Shown here in pieces: positions 34,776 to 41,897 of a DNA stretch of 41,897 nt. Each line of letters opens with the position of its first letter. Position 1 is the first letter of the stretch. The notes under the pieces are model-generated. The model saw only the letters and a program-made list of their open reading frames with translations, had not been told where the DNA came from and ran no database searches. A program made the translations under genes and the position numbers. Where the stretch lies: positions 1,380-43,276 of the forward strand of contig KN883502.1 in the NCBI GenBank assembly GCA_000934455.1, written 5' to 3'. The DNA comes from Apostichopus parvimensis (taxonomy: Eukaryota; Echinodermata; Holothuroidea; Aspidochirotida; Stichopodidae).

Positions 34776-35970
34776 GTGTCATACAACAGTAATAAACGTC
34801 CGCTCGGAAGTAAATCATTGTCGAAAAGAAAAGACCTAAAATGGCCTAATGCAGTGCTTGTTTTGGCATATTTTCAGTCACTTTTATTGTTTCTTCTACC
34901 TTCATGAGAAATTCATTGGTGTAAGGTGGATATTACTCCGAGTGAGCAGTCGGAAGATTTTGGGTTCAGCCTGCTAAACTTGCTCCACTTCTAGATCAAA
35001 ATCTAGCTAGACGGTCCTAAATCTATGCTTTAAGGGGCTTGAAAAGTGCTTGATATAATGTACAGGTCAATGTAACGATGAATTATGATACGACGAAACA
35101 TGCGTAATGATTGATGCAGGCGTTCAAGGTTTCATTTTTGTCATGCTATCAATTATGACGCAAATGATGGTTAAGCTATTGATGCTCAGGGCGGGGCAAA
35201 AGGTGCCATACGCCCCCTCGTGAAGATTACCGCCCCCTCCAACGGCGCTACCATCATGTGTACACAAAGTCACAGATTAAAGGACACGTTGGTGTGCGCC
35301 TTAATTGTTCATGCCCTCCACCCACCTCCCCTTCCCCACCCCCTTTCCCTTAAAATCTTGGTGCGTCTCCAAGTCTGAATTCCTGGTTTTGCGGGCCTGT
35401 CCTGACGCTAAGGTTAGTCACGCTATCAGATGATGACCAAATCTGACAACCTGTCTTTCACAAAAATAGGGATTTTAAATTTCCATCCACCACCCCCCCC
35501 CCCCCCCCTCCCCGGAAAAAACATCGGGAGATTAGGGGAAAAGTTTGGCAAAAATCCAACTAGAGCAAGATCTCTGTAACGATATTTAAAGGTGAACATA
35601 AACCTATTGCTGTTAATAGCAATAGAGTCATTATTAGTTCATTTTAATAACTCAATATTTGGAATCGGGTTATAAAGGCAAATGAGAAATGCAGAACCTA
35701 AGAAATAGTAAACAAAAATTTAGTCAGATTTTGGAAGAAATTGAGGGGTGGGGTGAGGTAATATTGACACAAAGATTATGATATTTCACCTATACGACCC
35801 TCTCTTTTGCTTTGACAAGTCTTTACACCTTTGCTTCAAAGTAAGTCATAATGAATGCAATGAACGTACTTTCGTATACAAACATCGCATTTTCGCGCCC
35901 ACGTTTACTGTAAATATATACTCAAACTAATTCTCAAAGTTTAACACCCATTAAACATATATATATATAT
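34776..35970. other. Intergenic stretch with C-rich tracts
   Basis: No gene recognised. Poly-C tracts at about 35492-35515, and a GC-richer segment at 35186-35402 that may be a transposon remnant (see rejected items). Confidence 0.45.
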
Positions 35971-35974
35971 GATT

Positions 35975-36022
35975 GAAATCGTAGTGACTTGGAAAATCCA
36001 GAACAGTGAAAAAACTTCCAGG
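35975..36022 (-). mobile_element. Truncated SINE tail, same family as 18689-18796
   Basis: 48 bases identical to 18689-18736 except one position. It lacks the tRNA-derived head and begins next to a (TA)n tract, as expected for a 5'-truncated SINE with a microsatellite at its 3' end. Confidence 0.8.
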
Positions 36023-36599
36023 GGTATTCATTACTCATAATTGCTTTGACACGTAAACCTGGTCATGTCAAACATTCAAGTGCATTGCAACTAGACAAAC
36101 AAAAATTAATCTATAGTAAACGTGGGTGTATATTTGCTTTTGCTAATTACTGTCTGGAAAATAAAGTGCTAGTGAACTTTTACGCCTTTTTCAATCAAAA
36201 TTAATTCCAAGAAAATCTATAAAGGCTTTTGGAATAAGGGTATTGTTATTGATCTTACTGCATGAAGGTTAACAAATAAGGCATAGGAATTACCTTACCT
36301 TACCTACACCCCTACCCCTCCCTCATGCCCCTGCTTGATTTCTCTACATAGTTTACCTTGATCCTAATCGACTGCGTAATATCACCACGGTAGGTAAAGT
36401 ATAGGTTTTACTTTTCTTTTAAGGGAGAAAGCATGTATTGTTTTAGGCTTGTAAAGACTTTCTCATGGAGTTTGCCCTGTCCCTAATAGTCCAATAAGGA
36501 TTGTGCAGTTCCCTGTATGCGCCAATACAATGTCTAAATTAATCCATTGGTTGGTACCCCTGCTTATATATGGTCGGCCACAGCCGACAAAAATCTAGC

Positions 36600-37430
36600 A
36601 TTAGTGCTGGCATACATTCGTTTTAATTTTAACCTCAATTACATTCAATACTGAAATAATTCGATTTAGTGCTAACCTCAACTACCTTTAAATGCTGAAA
36701 TTAATTCGATTTAGTGCTAACCTCTATTATCTTCAATTCTGAAATTAATTTGATGAAGTGCTAACCTCAATTACCTTCAATGCTGAAATTAATTTGATTT
36801 AGTGCTAACCTCAATTACCTTTAATGCTGAAATTAATTCGATTTAGTGCTAACCTCAATTATCTTCAATTCTGAAATTAATTCGAATTAGTGCTAACCTC
36901 AATTACCTTCAATGCTGAAATTAATTTGATTAAGTGCTAACCTCAATTACCTTCAATGCTGAAATTAATTTGATTTAGTGCTAACCTCAATTACCTTCAA
37001 ATGCTAAAATTAATTTGATTTAGTGCTAACCTCAATTACCTTCAATTGCTAAAATGAATTCGATTTAGTGCTAACCTCAATTACCTTCATTGCTGAAATG
37101 AATTTGATTTAGTGCTAACCTCAATTACCTTCAATGCTGAAATTAATTTGATTTAGTGCTAACCTCAATTACCTTCAATTCTGAAATTAATTTGATGTAG
37201 TGCTAACCTCAATTACCTTCGATGCTGAAATTAATTCGATTTAGTGCTAACCTCAATTATCTTCAATTCTGAAATTAATTCGATTTAGTGCTATCCTCAA
37301 TTACCTTCAAATGCTGAAATTAATTCGATTTAGTGCTATCCTCAATTACCTTCAAATGCTGAAATTAATTTGATTTAGTGCTAACCTCAATTACCTTCAA
37401 TGCTGAAATTAATTTGATTTAGTGCTTACG
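36600..37430. repeat. 44-bp minisatellite, ~18 units
   Basis: Head-to-tail units of TTTAGTGCTAACCTCAATTA, CCTTCAATGCTGAAATTAAT and TTGA, 44-45 bases each, with few substitutions. Two near-identical neighbouring units with CTATCCTC near 37290 and 37335 show local amplification. Non-coding. Confidence 0.96.
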
Positions 37431-37623
37431 TTCATACTGCATGGGCCAATCAGGATGAAGTTATTTTTTATGTCTACATGTACTTGAAACTATGTAGACC
37501 ATAATTCGAATGAATACAGACATCATATGCTATGATATATCTACTATATACGTCATATATTATATATCTGTCTATATTACGGTTTAATGCTAGCGTATAA
37601 TTCATTAATAAAAAACATATGTT

Positions 37624-37857
37624 CGATTTAATACTAGCATAAAATTGATTATTGGTGGCTGATCTCTTTCACGGAAGTGAACAAATGCAGACACATATTC
37701 CTGCATTGTCATTGGTCGAATATCTAGTACATATATTCGATTTAATGCTTAGCATATTTCGATTTAATACTAGCATATCTTTGATTATTGGTGGCTGATC
37801 TCTTTCACGGAAGTGAACAAATGCAGACACATATTCCTGCATTGTCATTGGTCGAAT
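37624..37857. repeat. Tandem duplication, 136-bp period
   Basis: CGATTTAATACTAGCAT starts at 37624 and 37760. The stretch from GGTGGCTGATCTC to GGTCGAATAT, about 70 bases, is identical in both copies. Confidence 0.92.
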
Positions 37858-37899
37858 ATATGAAGAGGGTTAACTTTTAACAAGAGGAGCACCTTTTGA

Positions 37900-39100
37900 T
37901 GGCATTCAACACACAGTTTGTCCTTATCAAAGTTGTGATGTATTGTGAAAGAGTGTCCCATGTTTCGTTGCATGTATATTGCATCTCAGTGACTGACCAA
38001 ATTGTCTGTTTACTATTCGACTTTCGGTAGTTCAGTCATTTGCATTGATGAACCTTAGTTACTTACTAGGTCATCTCAATCAGCTGGAGCAAAAAAAACC
38101 CCATAACATTCAATGTTCGTTCAAGAACCGAAACATTTGGGGGGGGGGGGGTGGTGGGGGTTCCACTGACTTAAGTTCCGACTGAAGTAAAAGTAATCAA
38201 AATTCACGAGTTCTTGTGGCCGATTTTCACACTGTGGGTTAGACGCACACTACAAACTGTGAAGGTTGGCGAATGCAAACATCTTTTTAACACCTTCACG
38301 TCACAAAGTAATAAAAAGAACTTTGAAGGCACTTTAGAGCCGCACAATGTGACACTAAAAACTAATACCGGTATTCGTCAAAGTCAAAAACTCAAAGTGA
38401 TAAAGGATTTTTTTTTATCTCATTTCCTTTGTCTCTCTATCAAAGGGAAGTTCAGCGATCAGCAGTTTATAAACCCGACAGTTAGCAAATAACTCACAGA
38501 CTTAAATTTGTTCGATTAAATTCAAAATAGATTCTTACAGAAATGAAGGTCGTTTTGTTGAAAACGTTAAAAGCAGTCTCTGTATGTAAGAACATGTTGT
38601 TCAGTCTTTGCATAAAAGCAACAGCTATAGCTAAACTGCATATAGGTACCAAATTATCTCAGATATGATATTTCATACAGATATTTGTCGAATTTCATTT
38701 GTTATACCTTGATCGAAGGAATATGGGAAATAAAAAAATGCCATTGCTTTTAAGTTATTTATATTACACACGTTACAGAATTATATGCAGTTTTGTCTTC
38801 AATATTTTCCCTTTGGTTGGTATATACGTGACTACACTAGTGTACACTGCAAGACAAGTGTACATACATTTATTTATCTTGTCGTATACACTTTGGAAAT
38901 TTCCGTTAGACGAATTTGCTTTATCCGGTGAAGTGTGCAAAAGGGGTAGTGGGTGTGTGTGTGTGGGTTTGTGTGTGTGTGTAGGCGAGGGCATGGTACC
39001 TCGCATCTCAATCGTTAGTCGAGGGTAAACGTTCATTCGAGAACTTTTCTCATTCAGTCAGGGAAGATAAGATCAACCAACCTAGCCCAACGTATACCCT
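37900..39100. other. Intergenic stretch with G-run and (GT)n tract
   Basis: A G-run at about 38140-38158 and a GT microsatellite at 38951-38982. No coding pattern recognised. Confidence 0.5.
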
Positions 39101-39101
39101 T

Positions 39102-39220
39102 CTATATATAAGGATGCCAAAAATCAGTCAGAGGAAATTTAGAATGTGCTCCTCTCATTGACGTCACTGAGGTCATCCCTACATAGGCCTTTCGTCACTC
39201 ACAGTCATACATTTGCATGC
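39102..39220 (+). promoter_or_regulatory. Possible promoter-like cluster (TATA, CRE, octamer)
   Basis: CTATATATAAGG at 39102-39113, TGACGTCA at about 39160-39168 and ATTTGCAT at about 39212-39219 occur within 120 bases. A second TGACGTCA lies near 39440. No transcript unit or coding region follows before the MITEs, so this may be chance. Confidence 0.2.
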
Positions 39221-39663
39221 ATAAATCCAAAGAACTGTGGACATCATATGTAAATTTGAACAAACCATTGTCTTGATCACATGATATCGGGTTACAGTTT
39301 CAGATGAAGAAATATAGATGAGAGTGATTAAGGGCAGGACGAAAAAAACATTTCTCGGGAAAGCTTATCTTTTACAATTAAGGAAAGGACGCGTTGCATT
39401 GGGTTTCTTGTATAGCAACATATTCTGTGGTCCGCCAGTGACGTCATCACGACGACACTTGTTTTGTTCGTTCTCGTTTATTCCGGTAGCCTACATACGC
39501 AAACATGTCTGTATCTGTTCGTATAAACTAAATTGGTATAAATGAAACTTGAGTACTAAAAGATGATTACCACTACACTTAAGTCATAGCCTCCGGTGGT
39601 ATATGTTCAATTTATATAATGGCGGTAATTTCAGTTTACTCATAACTTTCGTTCAATTCAAAG

Positions 39664-40050
39664 CAGTGGCGGAGCTAGGGGTATTGGTCAGGAGGGGCGA
39701 GAATGGTCTGTAGGGGCGCTTTCGACACTATCTAAGCGGAGCGCCACCACTGGTTGGCGCGTAGCGTACAGAAAAATTTTGAGTAAAGATACTCCCTAGA
39801 TCGCCGGAAATGACCCTTTCCGGGCCTGGCTAATTTGCAGCTGATAAACGAAGAATAAATAGGTGTCATCGCCAAATTACACCAACAAAATGTGACAAAT
39901 GTCAATAAGTAGATGAGAGCGCATTAAAAAATCAATAATCTAGAATAAGTAAAAAGTGGTAAAGAGCTGAAAAGGGCGCCAGCAGTCCATTTGAGTCCGT
40001 CAAGGGGGGCATCCGCCCTCCCCCCTGACTGTATGGACGCTCCGCCACTG
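39664..40050. mobile_element. hAT-type MITE with 8-bp target-site duplication (family B)
   Basis: 387 bp bounded by perfect 12-base inverted ends CAGTGGCGGAGC and flanked by ATTCAAAG on both sides (39656-39663 and 40051-40058). Ends and duplication length are diagnostic of the hAT superfamily. No transposase frame. Confidence 0.95.
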
Positions 40051-40140
40051 ATTCAAAGTAGTAGCCAACTTTATATGTTTTGTGTGTGCACCAGTTATTA
40101 TTGAACTCTGCCATATGTCTCGTGTATGACCATGTACGTA

Positions 40141-40190
40141 CGCACGTATATATAGCCTACTATATAGCCTACTATATAGCCTACTTATGG
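40141..40190. repeat. Three-copy CTACTATATAGC repeat
   Basis: Short tandem units of about 14 bases (TATATAGCCTACTA) between the two hAT MITEs. Confidence 0.8.
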
Positions 40191-40264
40191 CTTTACTGTA
40201 CCATTTCCTTGCTGTTTTCTTGGTATTGAAATGTGTCAAAAGCCTTTCGTGTTTGGTTCAGTGT

Positions 40265-40654
40265 CAGTGGCGTAGGAAGGTACTTTTGAGTGGGGGGGGG
40301 CTGAAGACTGATGGCCGGCCTGGGGGAGGGGTCCAAGAGGAGGAGGTGTCCCCTCCCCTTTTGATTTTTTTTGCATTTCCAGTTGGCCTCAGATGCAATT
40401 TGGTGCAATATAGCACACTTCAACACCCACTCCATTTTGTAAATAATTTTGCATTTTCACCTGGCCTTAGATGCAATTTGGTGCTCCAAATGAGATTTTT
40501 TTCTGCCAAAATGTTCTGAGCACCAAGGGCAGAAATGAAAAAGGGGTTTTCTGACTTGCGAAGCGGGGGGGGGGGGGGGGCGGAATGATACTTCCGCCCC
40601 CCATATTTTTCACTGGGGGCTGGCGCCCCCCAGGCCCCGGTTCCTACGCCCTTG
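40265..40654. mobile_element. hAT-type MITE with 8-bp target-site duplication (family C)
   Basis: 390 bp. The left end is CAGTGGCGTAGGAAGG and the right end in reverse complement is CAAGGGCGTAGGAACC. It is flanked by TTCAGTGT on both sides (40257-40264 and 40655-40662). The interior is G/C-rich with long G-runs and differs from family B. No transposase frame. Confidence 0.93.
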
Positions 40655-40662
40655 TTCAGTGT

Positions 40663-41815
40663 TGATAACAGCTTGCTTGTCATGCTCCAAATGAGTCTTT
40701 GTGTCTATCTGATTACCGATCAAACACCACGTACAGTGTGAGATATTTGCCAAATAAATATATGTGTATACTAGAGAGAACGTTTTATTAAAAGCAAATT
40801 AACCTTTAATCTACAAACCTTCCAAACCTAAAAACACAAAAATTGTTGAAAGGCTGAACGAAAAAGTGAAATCGAGGTCCGATTGTATACCTAACCGCCC
40901 ACTGTTGTTGGCTCTTACCAGGTACCCTCCGAGGATATGAAAGCAGAAACAACAACTTTGTCACTTTGGAAGAACTATGAAAAAAAAAGGCGTCAAGGGC
41001 AGACGGTGAAATATCTATACCAAGAATGGTTATACTTCATTAATTATGTATGCTTTGTAAGAAAATGAAAAAAGTCACCGAAAATAGAGCTTGGAGACAA
41101 GAAAAAAAAAAAGGCCTTTGAGACTCTCAATTATAGTCTCCTAATACTTCGAGATTGAAACATTGTGGTCATAAGTTCATAACGGTGTTACGTGAAGTGA
41201 TGTACCACGGGTCCTCTATATAGGGAAAAGATACAATATACAGGATTAGGTTAAAGGTTGGTAAGCGATCTACTGCATGTGCAAAGAGACATTTAGGGCC
41301 AGTTCGGGCACCGGGCCCAGTTATACCACTGGCCTCATTTCTGGACTCTTTATTATATCTCATATTTTTTTTCGTAGGCACCTCCTTACTTTCTCAGTCT
41401 CAGAAATTAATCCCTGACCCAGGGCCTAAATAACCCCGGGCCTCGGGGTGGGGGTGGGTGGGCTATACCCCTGGCTATACCCCCACTCGTCAAGTTTGAC
41501 TGTGAATCTCAACAGGACGAGAAGCGATAATATTTGCATGTAGGTGTTGCAAAGTCATCACTATGTTAAAATCTCTCTTTTCTGTGTGATCTTGAACACA
41601 AATAATGGATGTTTGACTTTGTCGACACATTTGAACAAATTGGGTCAAATTCAGGAATTCTATTATCCAAAAAGTTAATCTCGTTACTGCAAAATTACAA
41701 AACTGTCACTTAGCCAACATGGCAGAAAGAAAATACTTCTGCTGTGGAAGACAGTTTTATAAAGAAAAAAGGCTAACGAAGGCGTTTACCGCGAACTGCC
41801 TGGAGTAAGAATACC
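40663..41815. other. Intergenic stretch, nothing recognised
   Basis: AT-rich with a GC-richer segment near 41300-41480 (GGGCC and CCCCTGGC words) that may be a transposon remnant. No coding signal. Confidence 0.45.
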
Positions 41816-41850
41816 TAATAATAATAATGATAATAATAATAATAATAATC
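41816..41850. repeat. (AAT)n microsatellite
   Basis: About ten AAT/GAT triplets immediately before a dispersed repeat that runs off the window end. Confidence 0.9.
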
Positions 41851-41897
41851 AGCAGATATTTTTACGACGCTTAAGCGACCTCAAATGTGGGAGAAGC
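41851..41897 (+). repeat. Dispersed repeat, truncated by window end
   Basis: 41865-41897 matches 1773-1742 in inverse orientation. The adjoining (AAT)n could be the tail of the element. Confidence 0.6.

Noticed and set aside
34403..34792. 129- and 101-codon overlapping open frames
   Set aside because: They are translations of the 31-bp minisatellite in rotating frames. Two frames are open at once, as expected for a repeat without stop codons.
35186..35402. Possible MITE with CAGGGCGGGGCAAAA and a loosely related inverted right end
   Set aside because: The ends match poorly and the flanking octamers (TTGATGCT and ACGCTAAG) are not a duplication.
38699..39028. 109-codon open frame
   Set aside because: It runs into a (GT)n microsatellite, has no recognisable domain, and a competing minus-strand frame overlaps it.
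40187..40683. Open frames of 80-110 codons on both strands
   Set aside because: They lie inside the family C hAT MITE and its G-runs, with no transposase similarity.
1..41897. CRISPR array, prokaryotic operon or prophage
   Set aside because: The tandem arrays have no unique spacers of constant size, coding density is far too low, and the genes have spliceosomal introns.

Overview
The window is invertebrate metazoan nuclear DNA, not prokaryotic. It is AT-rich, with long intergenic and intronic stretches, GT-AG introns, many minisatellites, short non-autonomous transposons and two assembly gaps (runs of N). The two recognisable proteins are animal-type. Frequent AGGCCTA-type words and the repeat style suggest a marine deuterostome, perhaps an echinoderm such as a sea cucumber. 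That placement is inference only.

Left part (1-18.4 kb): the 3' portion of a plus-strand gene that I read as a CBL-family E3 ubiquitin ligase. A large Ser/Pro-rich exon (78-650) is followed by a ~9.8 kb intron and three small exons (10479-10547, 11354-11415, 13143-13382). Splice phases join cleanly. The exons encode YDKP and YDVP tyrosine motifs, a PxxPxR SH3 ligand and a C-terminal UBA-like domain. The last three exons appear twice because about 4.18 kb (9441-13623) recurs almost identically at 13674-17857 on the other side of a 50-N gap. This looks like unmerged allelic contig ends that broke in a 26-27 bp minisatellite in the 3' UTR, rather than a biological duplication.

Middle (18.4-30 kb): a tRNA-derived SINE on the minus strand, a long stretch with no recognisable gene, then AAR2 (minus strand, 26977-25868). 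AAR2 is the U5 snRNP/PRP8 assembly factor. Its coding region is an uninterrupted 369 codons, with a probable intron in the 5' UTR.

Right part (28.8-41.9 kb): almost wholly repeats. These include GATAATCC-motif satellite blocks, a candidate TTAA-type (piggyBac-like) MITE, a second gap with duplicated flanks, a CpG-dense 31-bp minisatellite, a 44-bp minisatellite of about 18 copies, a 136-bp tandem duplication, and two hAT-type MITEs only 214 bp apart, each with terminal inverted repeats and perfect 8-bp target-site duplications. A third hAT MITE family lies in the last CBL intron.

The two genes are separate host genes with no evident joint function. I saw no operon-like system, CRISPR array or intact autonomous transposon. 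The best-supported new observations are the transposon structures with exact target-site duplications, the assembly duplications, and several satellites of unusual composition.
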